Shown piece after piece: positions 8,993 to 16,250 of a stretch of 64,000 nucleotides of DNA. Made by a program: the position numbers and the translations under genes. The stretch is taken from NCBI GenBank assembly GCA_030617815.1, contig JAUWUS010000001.1:16283-80282 (forward strand). The letters run 5' to 3'. Position 1 is the stretch's first letter, and every line of letters starts with the position of its first letter. This stretch comes from Gammaproteobacteria bacterium (GTDB lineage: Bacteria; Pseudomonadota; Gammaproteobacteria; UBA6429; Thiohalophilaceae). The notes under the pieces were generated by a model. It saw nothing but the letters and a program-made list of their open reading frames with translations, had not been told where the DNA came from and did no database searches.

Positions 8993-9210
8993 AGCTGATG
9001 ATGGCAAGGCGTAAAAGTATGAAAAAACGGAGCTTGCAGATGCAAGTGAGTATTTTGAATACTTTGTACAACGCTGCTAGCGCAGCTTCAACGCAGAATT
9101 ATTGATAATGAGAATATGGGCTTTAGGGCAAGGCAAAAGTGCGCGCAGAATCTGAAGTGTATAAATTATACATGAAAATTTGAGCACACTTTTAACGCCG
9201 CCATCAAGCT
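8993..9210. repeat. MITE-like composite inverted repeat in the narK-kinase gap
   Basis: This 321-base gap (8902-9222) holds no gene. The left arm, AGCTGATGATGGCAAGGCGT from 8993 and continuing to about 9018, is the approximate reverse complement of the right arm (about 9186-9210, ending CGCCGCCATCAAGCT). A second partial copy (GGGCAAGGCAAAAGTGCGC at 9126-9144) sits inside. The pattern GATGGCAAGGCG...CGCCGCCATC looks like a small non-autonomous element, probably damaged or nested. Confidence 0.65.
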
Positions 9211-9222
9211 CATAGGCCATTA

Positions 9223-10698
9223 TCAATCGACCTCGATCATTTGGACAGTCCCATCAGGTAATACCTCTGCCATTTGATCTTTCGGGTTCTCAAGAAAAAA
9301 TGCAATTAATACAAAAACAACAATTGCAAATGCTGCTATTACCATAAAGAAGATATCAGTCTCTACAAATGAAAGTACTGTTAAAAAGGTCACGGCACCT
9401 ACATTACCATACGCGCCGGCCATTCCGGCAATTTGCCCGGTCATGCGGCGCTTAACTAAAGGTACGATAGCAAACACAGCACCATTACCCGCATTAACAA
9501 AGAGTGAGCTGAATATTACAACTGCAACAGCCATATAAATACTCCATTCACTGGTAATTAAGCTTAATAGATAATATCCAATAGCTGCACCTAACATCAA
9601 AATAGCCAGTGAGGATTTTCGGCCATATTTATCACTAATCCAGCCACCGGCAGGGCGCATGACTAAATTTAACCCGGCAAAGACAGAAGCAACCAGACCC
9701 GCCTGAATAGCGGATAGATTAAACGTATCCATAAAGAATAAGGGCAAAATAGAAACAACTGCAAGTTCAGAACCAAAGGTCACCATGTACGCGAGATCAA
9801 GTAATGCAACCTGTTTGAATTTGTAGCGTTCAATTTTAGGCACCCTTTCACTGAAAACATGTTTGTTTATTTGAAAAATACGAATTGTTTGAAAAGCATA
9901 TAAAGTAATCAGGATGATGTAAATGATGGTTGCCACTCCAGCACTTAACATACCCAGGTTAGTTGGGCTAAGTTTCCAGGTTAAAACAGCTAAAGCGGCA
10001 AACAGTGGAATATTCATTACTAAATATAAGAAGAAATCAAAAGGGCTGGTAACTTCTAATGCACCATTTTTCTTTGGTTTAAAATAGGTTGAGCCTTTTG
10101 GGGTATCCGTTACACTGAAAAAATAAACAGCAGAATAAATAAGTGCAACAACACCTGTAGTGCCCACGGCATAACGCCAGCCATCATCACCACCAAACAT
10201 TAAAGCAACGGTAGGTAAAATAACTGCTGCACCGGCAGAACCAAAGTTACCCCAGCCACCATAAATACCCTGCGCCAGCCCCGTTTGTTTAGCCGGGAAC
10301 CATTCACCAATCATGCGAATACCAATCACAAAACCTGCACCAACAAAACCTAACAAGAACCGCATGAGCGCCAGTTGCTCAAAGTCTTTTGCCAAGGCAA
10401 AACCAAAACAAAGAAAACTAGAAACAAAGAGCAACATGGAATAAATACGGCGTGGGCCAAAGGCATCGACCAACATACCAACAATAATACGGGCAGGGAT
10501 GGTCAATGCAACATTGAGAATGAGCAAGGTTTTAATCTGTTGATCATTTAATCCTAAAGACTCACGCATCATGCCAAGTAAAGGCGCGTGGTTAAACCAG
10601 ACAAAAAAGCTAATAAAAAAAGCCATCCAGCTCAAATGCAAGATGCGCATTTTCCCGCTGAATGAAAACAGGTTCAGTTTACTCGTGTCGATTGACAT
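9223..10698 (-). CDS. narK: NarK/NasA-type nitrate/nitrite transporter (MFS)
   Basis: A 491-residue major facilitator with about 12 membrane segments. Both nitrate signature motifs are present: GIYGGWGNFGSAGAA near residue 160 and AGMAGAYGNVGAV near 430. The substrate-binding arginines expected in this family fall in MRFLLGFVGAG and VMRPAGG. It imports nitrate, probably for the reductase of the 20-27 kb operon. A sigma-54 promoter about 60 bases upstream and NtrC-like sites further up indicate induction under nitrogen limitation. The PP2C-kinase fusion follows on the same strand after a repeat-filled gap. NasA would be an equally valid name, since the function here seems assimilatory. Confidence 0.94.
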   Translation of the reverse strand: MSIDTSKLNLFSFSGKMRILHLSWMAFFISFFVWFNHAPLLGMMRESLGLNDQQIKTLLILNVALTIPARIIVGMLVDAFGPRRIYSMLLFVSSFLCFGFALAKDFEQLALMRFLLGFVGAGFVIGIRMIGEWFPAKQTGLAQGIYGGWGNFGSAGAAVILPTVALMFGGDDGWRYAVGTTGVVALIYSAVYFFSVTDTPKGSTYFKPKKNGALEVTSPFDFFLYLVMNIPLFAALAVLTWKLSPTNLGMLSAGVATIIYIILITLYAFQTIRIFQINKHVFSERVPKIERYKFKQVALLDLAYMVTFGSELAVVSILPLFFMDTFNLSAIQAGLVASVFAGLNLVMRPAGGWISDKYGRKSSLAILMLGAAIGYYLLSLITSEWSIYMAVAVVIFSSLFVNAGNGAVFAIVPLVKRRMTGQIAGMAGAYGNVGAVTFLTVLSFVETDIFFMVIAAFAIVVFVLIAFFLENPKDQMAEVLPDGTVQMIEVD

Positions 10699-10756
10699 AC
10701 CTTATGGCCTCTATATATAAAATGCTTAAAAATGGTTAGATTCTTTACATCTATAG

Positions 10757-10772
10757 AGCAAGGCACGTGCCA
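10757..10772 (-). promoter_or_regulatory. sigma-54 promoter of narK
   Basis: On the minus strand this reads TGGCAC, five bases, TTGCT. That is the ideal -24/-12 arrangement (10 bases between GG and GC). Initiation is predicted near 10746, giving a leader of about 48 bases. The 13 bases from TTGCT onward (TTGCTCTATAGAT) are identical in the nirB promoter. Confidence 0.92.
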
Positions 10773-10834
10773 ACGAATTAAGTATATGATTAATATAGAG
10801 AAAAACTATTTTAGTTAAAAAGCCTCAATAGTCG

Positions 10835-10892
10835 CGCCCAAAATAAGTGCAGTAATGTATTAATATATTCTAATAAAGATCGTTTTGGTGCA
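10835..10892 (-). promoter_or_regulatory. candidate NtrC enhancer sites for narK
   Basis: On the minus strand TGCACCAA lies at 10892-10885, about 146 bases upstream of the predicted start. A second imperfect site, TGCAC, seven bases, GGGCG, lies at 10851-10835. The NtrC consensus is TGCACC, five bases, GGTGCA. Each site has one good half only, so the call rests on the repeated spacing at the nirB and nitrite-channel promoters. Confidence 0.6.
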
Positions 10893-10961
10893 AATGTGTT
10901 TTTAGGGTGTTTGTTTAATTATGAAACCTGATAGGATGGGTGAATTATAAAATTAAAGGTA

Positions 10962-11006
10962 TTAGACAGAATCTGTCTAATAAGGCAAAAGGCAGATTCT
11001 GTCTAA
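10962..11006 (+). repeat. hairpin TTAGACAGAATCTG ... CAGATTCTGTCTAA before the cassette island
   Basis: TTAGACAGAATCTG (10962-10975) pairs perfectly with CAGATTCTGTCTAA (10993-11006). The left arm is also part of its own palindrome (10961-10981). It directly precedes the cassette core site at 11013 and may be the stem of a degenerate attC or attI-proximal sequence. I could not find the matching left R box. Confidence 0.5.
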
Positions 11007-11012
11007 ATCACT

Positions 11013-11019
11013 GTTATGC
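11013..11019 (+). other. integron core-site (R box) at the left edge of the first cassette
   Basis: GTTATGC is the exact reverse complement of GCATAAC, the left R box of the attC at 11895. This is what is expected if a cassette was inserted here between G and TTATGC. Confidence 0.6.
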
Positions 11020-11030
11020 GTAAGGATAAG

Positions 11031-11900
11031 ATGAAAAGATTTTCTCTAAAAATATTCCCTTATCTAATCTGCTTGGCTGCATTCGGGGTTTTTTACGCTA
11101 TAGGCACGCAGTTCGAAGGTGATATAAGAAGTCTATTTCACGGTATTTCAGGATCATTCCTTGGTATTCCAATCCTTTATCTTATTTATGAACTATCTAA
11201 GGAGTTTTCTAATAAGAAACTAAATAAAGAGTTATTTGATTACGCCAAAATGAAAATAGACCAAGATGTTCTATCTATTGTAAATCAATTGATGAAACTG
11301 TCGTTGCCATATAATGAGGTAACTCTTTCTCCTGAGAAAATACAACTATTTTTATCCAACTCAGAAGATGTTCTAAAACAACAATTAGAAAAACATGAAT
11401 ATCTCGGTTTTCAGGTTTTCAAAAGTTGGGAAATAACTGAAAGAAATATATCCAAGGTGTTAGAAAACCCTTTTATCTTAGAACACTTAGAAAATGAGCA
11501 GACGATTGCCATTGTTAATCTTTTGAAAATTATTCAATCATTTGATGGGCTGCCAAAAAACTTAGATGACTTGTATGTCTGCACTGAAAAAGGCAGCCGA
11601 GGATATAAAGTTGAGAAAGGCACAAACATCAATGCTGAGAATGCTAAATATCCAGACAGATACCTCCTACTGCGAGATATTGGAAATGGCAGGTATTTAG
11701 TATCCGATTTTGGAGATTTTCCAAAATATCAAACTGAGAAATTATTATTCACTTATAAAATAAACCCAAAATATATATCTCAATTTGCAACATCGATTCA
11801 TGTTTTTATTGAGTGTATGAACAATTGGCTAGATTCCAGTGGAAATGAGTTCATACTAAATTCTAAAATGTTTAAATCAGTACCTGCTAATGACGCATAA
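11031..11900 (+). CDS. hypothetical membrane protein in integron-like cassette 1
   Basis: I do not recognise this 289-residue protein. Two hydrophobic segments lie near the N-terminus (about 7-22, FPYLICLAAFGVFYA, and 36-50), with a short loop between. The rest is soluble, helical and lysine-rich, with no catalytic motif I can name. I prefer ATG 11031, because AAGGA lies four bases upstream. The ATG at 11016 sits inside the cassette core site. The stop codon overlaps the left R box of the attC at 11895, which is typical of a gene cassette. Function may be defence or signalling, but nothing in the sequence decides. Confidence 0.75.
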   Translation: MKRFSLKIFPYLICLAAFGVFYAIGTQFEGDIRSLFHGISGSFLGIPILYLIYELSKEFSNKKLNKELFDYAKMKIDQDVLSIVNQLMKLSLPYNEVTLSPEKIQLFLSNSEDVLKQQLEKHEYLGFQVFKSWEITERNISKVLENPFILEHLENEQTIAIVNLLKIIQSFDGLPKNLDDLYVCTEKGSRGYKVEKGTNINAENAKYPDRYLLLRDIGNGRYLVSDFGDFPKYQTEKLLFTYKINPKYISQFATSIHVFIECMNNWLDSSGNEFILNSKMFKSVPANDA

Positions 11901-11981
11901 CAATAAAATCAACATGGACAAATTAAAGTGGAGCTCCTTTCGTCGCTCCACTTTAATTTGCCAGTTATTTAGGCGTTATGT
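11895..11981 (+). other. attC recombination site 1
   Basis: The left R box is GCATAAC (11895-11901) and the right R box is GTTATGT (11975-11981), reverse complements at six of seven positions. Between them lies a long stem, AAATTAAAGTGGAGC facing GCTCCACTTTAATTT. The 87-bp length, the near-symmetric arms and the overlap with the upstream stop codon fit an integron attC. The site separates two orphan genes read in the same direction. Confidence 0.78.
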
Positions 11982-11998
11982 TTTAAAAGAATCAATGT

Positions 11999-12478
11999 AT
12001 GAGTAAAAAAATTATCGATAAAATAAATTCTGGTGACTTCTCTCGAAAAGAACTAGAAAATATATATTCCAATGCTGAACGTCTGGGTCACTCTGACATC
12101 CTGGCTGCTGCAAAGGATGCTCTAAAGCAAATTGACACAAGATCATATTCTAAACGATTTATAAAACCCATTAGAGACAAAGTGCAAGAAATAATCCATG
12201 AAATAGCGGATTCCAATAATTGGGCTAAATGGGAAGATAATAATGTAGGTAATGGAATTAAAGCTGGCGGCGCAATGTTAAATGGTGAAGAGTTAGCCGA
12301 ATATTATATTTCATATCGACACTCTTCGTGGAAAAGAGCATCATATTTAGCAGTTTTTCAACATGACGAAGAAAGCGCAGTTTTGTATAAAGTAAGAACA
12401 CATGATGGCGAAGAAATCATTGTAGAAACAAGCGAAAAAGCTACTGAACTATTTAGTAATGCAATTAAAACAACATAA
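11999..12478 (+). CDS. hypothetical protein in integron-like cassette 2
   Basis: A 159-residue soluble protein with no function that I recognise. The N-terminal part is helical (SGDFSRKELENIYSNAERLGHSDIL). The C-terminal part looks like a compact alpha/beta domain (YISYRHSSWKRASYLAVFQ, then VLYKVRTHDGEEIIVETSE). It starts 18 bases after the attC core, as cassette genes often do, and has only a weak ribosome site. The stop codon overlaps ACATAAC (12473-12479), the left R box of an attC that appears cut off about 20 bases later by an insertion element. Proteins of this sort are common in Vibrio cassette arrays, from memory. Confidence 0.75.
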   Translation: MSKKIIDKINSGDFSRKELENIYSNAERLGHSDILAAAKDALKQIDTRSYSKRFIKPIRDKVQEIIHEIADSNNWAKWEDNNVGNGIKAGGAMLNGEELAEYYISYRHSSWKRASYLAVFQHDEESAVLYKVRTHDGEEIIVETSEKATELFSNAIKTT

Positions 12479-12500
12479 CAAGGCACTCCAGTTGATTCTG
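12473..12500 (+). other. truncated attC site
   Basis: ACATAAC followed by AAGGCACTCC resembles the left half of an attC. The right half is missing, and an IS3-like left end begins near 12500. Confidence 0.5.
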
Positions 12501-12804
12501 AACATCCCCCGATAAAGTAGACACATCAATCTAACAAACTAGATGAGGTGTGAAATGCCAAGATACACAAAGCCAAGAAGAACATGGCACTACTTAAATG
12601 AGTTTAAAGTTAAAGCCGTACAGTTAAGTTTACTTGATGATGTACAAGTAAAAGATGTTGCAGCCACATTAGACATACATCCTTTTATGCTTTCTCGTTG
12701 GCGTAAAGAATACCGTGAAGGTAAACTGGTTGCAGACAAACGACAAAAGGTCACTTCGATGGCTAAAGATAAAAAAGAACTCAATAAAGTTAAGCAACTT
12801 GAAA
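12500..12804 (+). mobile_element. IS3-family element remnant (left end and orfA)
   Basis: TGAACATCCCCCGATAAAGT at 12500 looks like an IS3-family terminal repeat. It is followed by the start of orfA. No orfB and no right end are present, so the element is a fragment. It interrupts the attC of cassette 2. Together with the repeat at 12805-12828 it fills the 12479-12866 gap. Confidence 0.7.
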
Positions 12805-12827
12805 TTAAAGGGGTCGGAGTCATTTAA
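12555..12827 (+). pseudogene. truncated IS3-family transposase OrfA
   Basis: The reading frame from ATG 12555 gives a helix-turn-helix OrfA start: RRTWHYLNEFKVKAVQLSL, then VAATLDIHPFMLSRWRKEYR. OrfA proteins continue into a leucine-zipper segment of about 25-30 further residues. Here the zipper begins (DKKELNKVKQLE) and is cut at about 12804, after which the frame runs through foreign sequence to the stop. GAGGTG precedes the ATG. OrfB, the DDE catalytic part, is absent, so it cannot transpose by itself. Confidence 0.82.
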
Positions 12828-12828
12828 A
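12805..12828. repeat. GGGGTCGGAGTCATTTAA-type repeat end
   Basis: AAAGGGGTCGGAGTCATTTA resembles the short conserved ends (GGGGTCAGAGTCATTTAA) that I associate with elements carrying REP-associated tyrosine transposases. Only one end is seen here. It marks the break of orfA. Confidence 0.4.
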
Positions 12829-12866
12829 ATGTTGCGCATCATATTAATTAGGAGTCACTTATTCTC

Positions 12867-13721
12867 ATGAGATGGACATATTTTATTTTTCTACAGAGCC
12901 TGCTCATTGTGGTAGTGGGTGTCGTTGGTTACATCCATAAAGACAAGGTAAATTTAAGCAAAACACCGCCCGCATCATTGGCGAAGTGGTACAAGCCGGA
13001 GCATAAACGACAGAAGTGGTTACATAATATGTTTAAACTCCGACGTGAAATGCAAGCAGTCAAACTTTATTCCACCGGTAATGAGGTGGAACTTTTAGAT
13101 AAATGGACTGCGCTATTAAGTAAACATTATCTTGAAATAAGTGAGATGGTTCCCGAATGGAATAAAAAACTAGATGTGGAAGCATTAACCCGGTTGCAGG
13201 TAAGCGTTAAAGCCAGGGACCAACAGGATGTATCCCTTGCGCTTGATGATTTAACTAAAACCTGTGACTCATGCCACCGAGATTACCGGAGCACTGTTGC
13301 GACAATCTACCGTGCGCCAGATTTTTCATCGGTCAAGCTTAGTCAACCAGTCGCATATAAAAAGCATATGAAAGCACTGATCCAGCAAGTGAACCAAATA
13401 AAAATTGCCTCTGAAGATGGCAAGCGGGATGTTGCGTTATCATCCTTGTCTGAACTCAAGCAGGGCATCAAGTTACAAGGTCAAACCTGTGTGCAGTGCC
13501 ATATAAAAGATGCCAGGGTATATCCCGATGTCAAAATGATAAAAACAATAGCGAACCTGGAACAAAGCCTGGCCACAGGAACACGCAAGGAACAGGGGAA
13601 AGCACTGGGAACACTGGCTGTACAGGCATGTGCTCGCTGCCACGGTACACATCGTATCGCTTATGATAACAGGAAGATTTTTGTTGACGGGCCAAATTGG
13701 CGAGAGCTGATAAAGCACTAG
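12867..13721 (+). CDS. triheme c-type cytochrome with N-terminal membrane anchor
   Basis: A 284-residue protein with an uncleaved-looking N-terminal membrane segment (about 4-22, YFIFLQSLLIVVVGVVGYI) and three CXXCH heme motifs: CDSCH near 132, CVQCH near 210 and CARCH near 252. The spacing and helical character suggest repeated four-helix cytochrome c'/c556-like units facing the periplasm. I do not know its partner. It does not match NapB or NrfA. It sits between the IS remnant and an attC-like site and reads in the same direction as the cassette genes, so it may be cassette-borne. A hairpin begins at its stop codon. Confidence 0.85.
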   Translation: MRWTYFIFLQSLLIVVVGVVGYIHKDKVNLSKTPPASLAKWYKPEHKRQKWLHNMFKLRREMQAVKLYSTGNEVELLDKWTALLSKHYLEISEMVPEWNKKLDVEALTRLQVSVKARDQQDVSLALDDLTKTCDSCHRDYRSTVATIYRAPDFSSVKLSQPVAYKKHMKALIQQVNQIKIASEDGKRDVALSSLSELKQGIKLQGQTCVQCHIKDARVYPDVKMIKTIANLEQSLATGTRKEQGKALGTLAVQACARCHGTHRIAYDNRKIFVDGPNWRELIKH

Positions 13722-13753
13722 CCCGATTCAGCATTACCATGGGTAATTGGGCT
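13720..13753 (+). terminator. hairpin at the end of the cytochrome gene
   Basis: AGCCCGATT (13720-13728, overlapping the stop codon) pairs with AATTGGGCT (13745-13753) with one G-U pair. No T run follows, so termination is unproven. Confidence 0.35.
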
Positions 13754-13793
13754 ATCTCAAATTGGTATTAAAAGTGCGGTCAAAAATACAACA

Positions 13794-13855
13794 ATCTAAC
13801 AAATCGTTTAACTATGCAGGGCTTCCAGCCCTGCGCGGACTCTCAAACGTTATAT
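13794..13855 (+). other. attC recombination site 2
   Basis: The left R box ATCTAAC (13794-13800) is followed by AAATCGTTTAA. The centre has the stem GCAGGGCTTCCAGCCCTGC. The right side ends CTCAAACGTTATAT, with the R box at 13849-13855. The layout (TCTAACAA-TCGTT ... CTCAA-CGTTA) is strikingly close to the aadA-type attC as I remember it. At 62 bp it is the clearest attC of the island. Confidence 0.82.
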
Positions 13856-13887
13856 TTAAAAGAGATGAAAATTACTGCTGAATGAAT

Positions 13888-13912
13888 AAAAAGGAGGCCA
13901 TGCCTCCTTTTT
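13888..13912. terminator. bidirectional intrinsic terminator
   Basis: An 11-bp perfect stem, AAAAAGGAGGC (13888-13898) with GCCTCCTTTTT, has a 3-base loop and T runs on both strands. It separates the cassette island from the convergent lipoprotein gene. Confidence 0.9.
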
Positions 13913-14271
13913 TAATTAAGAATTCTATACCCTCTATTACGTAAACAATTTTTCACGACTTTTGTACGTTCATGTATAGTGTATGCACCGCCTTCAAGGC
14001 CACCACTTAAGGCACCTAATTGTGCAGTTGTTACACTGGTATCACGGCCACCTATAATTCCGCCAAATATTGCACCGACAATTGCGCCACCAACGGCACC
14101 TTCAGCCACTTTTGATTCAATTTGTTCTGCGATTTGTCGACATTCAGCTAAATCTGCCTGGTAGTGTTCCATATTGTTATCTCTTGGATCGATGACGATT
14201 TGTGCATATCGGGCACAACCAGTGAAAGTCAACATGATAACTGTTGTGGAAAGAATGAGAAATTTATTCAT
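13912..14271 (-). CDS. glycine-zipper lipoprotein
   Basis: A 119-residue lipoprotein. The signal peptide ends in the lipobox LTFTGC (cysteine about residue 19). A glycine-zipper membrane segment (about 58-78, GAVGGAIVGAIFGGIIGGRD) follows, with a Gly-rich continuation (GALSGGLEGGA). The C-terminus has a Cys (VKNCLRNRGY) that may pair with AECRQI. Proteins of this kind sit in the outer membrane or periplasm. Specific function is unknown. It shares the terminator at 13888 with the cassette island on the other side and is divergent from the S4 gene. Confidence 0.85.
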   Translation of the reverse strand: MNKFLILSTTVIMLTFTGCARYAQIVIDPRDNNMEHYQADLAECRQIAEQIESKVAEGAVGGAIVGAIFGGIIGGRDTSVTTAQLGALSGGLEGGAYTIHERTKVVKNCLRNRGYRILN

Positions 14272-14406
14272 AATATTTGCCTGTTTTTACAGCCGACGTA
14301 GTACACAGGGGCTATATCATTTTTAATTATCTTACATTATAAGCTGTAGATTTACGATATAATGGTAATTGAGCACAATTTAATTTAAAAGCAGGTTGTC
14401 TATAAT

Positions 14407-14628
14407 ATGAGAGACGTTGAAATCACAAAAGAGCCTGTTGAGCTATACAAAATACTGAAATTTGAGGGTTTGGCTTCAAGTGGTGGTGAGGCAAAATTGG
14501 TGATCGAGCAAGGTCAGGTTATCGTTAATGGTTCGGTTGAAACCCGTAAACGAAAAAAGATAGTTTCAGGTGATATTATCGAGTTTGCAACAGAAAAGTT
14601 TCGCATTCAGCTTAATGAGAATTTATAG
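14407..14628 (+). CDS. ybcJ: small S4-domain RNA-binding protein, YbcJ-like
   Basis: A 73-residue protein that is essentially one S4 domain: LYKILKFEGLASSGGEAKLVIEQGQVIVNG, then RKRKKIVSGDIIEF. E. coli YbcJ has the same size and layout and binds RNA, possibly in ribosome biogenesis. It lies nine bases before the yehS gene, so the two probably form an operon. Confidence 0.88.
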   Translation: MRDVEITKEPVELYKILKFEGLASSGGEAKLVIEQGQVIVNGSVETRKRKKIVSGDIIEFATEKFRIQLNENL

Positions 14629-14637
14629 GAAGTATTT

Positions 14638-15129
14638 ATGACGAATAACGATATATTGCGCCGAGTCCGTTATATTTTTGATTTTAATGATGACAAAATG
14701 ATCGAGCTATTTGCTTTGGCTGATTATGAAGTCACTCGGGCGCAAATCAGTGACTGGATGAAACAGGAAGACGATCCTGACTATAAAAAGCTTAGTGACA
14801 AGCAACTTGCGATTTATTTGAATGGCCTAATTAATGATAAACGCGGTAAAAAAGACGGCCCACAAGTCGAACCGGAAAAAAATCTAAGTAATAACGCTAT
14901 TTTTATGAAATTAAAAATTGCGCTAAATCTTCAGGCTGAAGATATTCTGGAAATTATGGATTTATCAGATTTCCGTATGAGTAAGCATGAATTAAGTGCT
15001 TTTTTCCGTAAATCTGGCCATAAACACTATCGTGAATGTAAGGATCAGATTTTACGTATTTTTCTCAAAGGCTTAGAAATGCAATATCGTAAAAATGATG
15101 AAGCAGATGAGAAGTTTAAATGGAAGTAG
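14638..15129 (+). CDS. yehS: DUF1456 protein, YehS-like
   Basis: A 163-residue soluble protein with two DUF1456 repeats: about 1-70 (NNDILRRVRYIFDFNDDKMIELF) and about 84-150 (NNAIFMKLKIALNLQAEDILEIM). Both have the characteristic LSDKQLAIYLNGLI or CKDQILRIFLKGLE ends. Length and repeat structure match E. coli YehS. The function is not known. GGAAG precedes the ATG by six bases. It follows the S4 gene closely. Confidence 0.9.
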   Translation: MTNNDILRRVRYIFDFNDDKMIELFALADYEVTRAQISDWMKQEDDPDYKKLSDKQLAIYLNGLINDKRGKKDGPQVEPEKNLSNNAIFMKLKIALNLQAEDILEIMDLSDFRMSKHELSAFFRKSGHKHYRECKDQILRIFLKGLEMQYRKNDEADEKFKWK

Positions 15130-15222
15130 CTTTTCGATTTTAATACGGCTTTAGTTGAACCTCTCGTTTGTTTAGTGGTCATTTAATGAAGATATTATTC
15201 TAAAATTAATTGAGAGTGAACA

Positions 15223-15816
15223 ATGAAAAAAATTAACCTGATTTTTGTTTTATTAGCAGGATCACTTACCTATTTACCCAATGCATTAGCGGATAAAGCC
15301 ATTTTTGCGGGTGGTTGTTTCTGGTGTATGGAATCTGATTTTGAAAAGCTGGAAGGTGTAACGGATGTTATTTCCGGTTTTACCGGCGGCACGCTTAAAA
15401 ATCCAACTTACAATGGTAATCATAAAGGTCATTATGAAGCGATTGAAATTACCTATGATCCAACTAAAGTAAGTTACAAACAATTGTTAGATCATTACTG
15501 GGTCAATATTGATCCATTTGATGCCAGGGGTCAGTTCTGTGATAAAGGTTTCAGTTACTTAAGTGCTATTTTCGTTGCTGATGCAAAAGAAAAGAAATTA
15601 GCAGAAGCATCAAGAAAAAAAGTGGTAGAACAATTTCCTAAGAAAAAAGTAGTTACTCCGATTCTAAATACTTCAGTATTTTATCCAATAAAAGGAAATG
15701 AAAGTTACCACCAAAATTATTACAAAAATAATTCTGTACGTTATAAATATTATCGTTGGAGTTGTGGTCGTGATCAAAGACTTAAAGATATTTGGGGCGA
15801 CAAGGTTACTCACTAA
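15223..15816 (+). CDS. msrA: secreted peptide methionine sulfoxide reductase A
   Basis: MsrA reduces methionine-S-sulfoxide in proteins. The catalytic motif AGGCFWCMESDFE follows a signal peptide (about residues 1-23, ending NALA), so this copy works in the periplasm. The substrate pocket motifs TGGTLKNPTYNGNHKGHYEAI and FDARGQFCDKG and a C-terminal Cys (YRWSCGRDQR) for recycling are present. 197 residues is normal for the short class. A GFA-family gene follows 14 bases later on the same strand. Confidence 0.95.
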   Translation: MKKINLIFVLLAGSLTYLPNALADKAIFAGGCFWCMESDFEKLEGVTDVISGFTGGTLKNPTYNGNHKGHYEAIEITYDPTKVSYKQLLDHYWVNIDPFDARGQFCDKGFSYLSAIFVADAKEKKLAEASRKKVVEQFPKKKVVTPILNTSVFYPIKGNESYHQNYYKNNSVRYKYYRWSCGRDQRLKDIWGDKVTH

Positions 15817-15830
15817 ACAGGAAAATAAAA

Positions 15831-16250
15831 ATGGCTGATGAAAAAATAAAAGGCAGTTGTTTGTGCGGTAAAGTCACTTATCAATTTTCCGGGCCAACCA
15901 AGGTTTTTCAGTATTGCCATTGTACTCGATGTCAAAAAATAACAGGTTCTGCTCACGCTTCAAATATTATTATTGAACCGGATCAATTTGAGTGGCTAAC
16001 GGGTGAAAGTTCAGTTGGACGATTTGAACTGTCTGAAGCAAAACATTTTGCTAGTTCATTTTGTACTATCTGTGGTTCATCATTACCCTGGCTTACTCAA
16101 AGCGCTAAAGCCATGATTATTCCAGCTGGAACATTAGACGATGATCCAAAAGTTAAACCAATACATAATATTTTCTTTGCTGATAAAGCATGTTGGTTTG
16201 AAAACGTGAATGATTTAGTGAAATATGATGCGCTCCCAACTAAAAAATAA
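15831..16250 (+). CDS. GFA/CENP-V-type zinc-binding protein
   Basis: A 139-residue member of the glutathione-dependent formaldehyde-activating (GFA) family. Zinc ligands are visible as GSCLCGKVTY, CHCTRCQK and FCTICGSSLPW. Most members have no proven activity, and real GSH-formaldehyde adduct formation by this family is doubtful. I start at ATG 15831 (MADEKIKGSC). The frame extends upstream to 15792 but overlaps msrA. Its last 26 bases overlap the following dehydrogenase gene, suggesting translational coupling. Confidence 0.9.
   Translation: MADEKIKGSCLCGKVTYQFSGPTKVFQYCHCTRCQKITGSAHASNIIIEPDQFEWLTGESSVGRFELSEAKHFASSFCTICGSSLPWLTQSAKAMIIPAGTLDDDPKVKPIHNIFFADKACWFENVNDLVKYDALPTKK

Noticed and set aside
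10962..11006. Full attC site at the left edge of the cassette island
   Set aside because: A good stem and a right-hand core are present, but no matching left R box was found, so it is reported only as a hairpin.
12867..13721. Periplasmic nitrate reductase cytochrome NapB or a nitrite reductase subunit
   Set aside because: Three heme motifs, length and spacing do not fit NapB or NrfB, and the gene lies in the cassette island rather than in the nas region.
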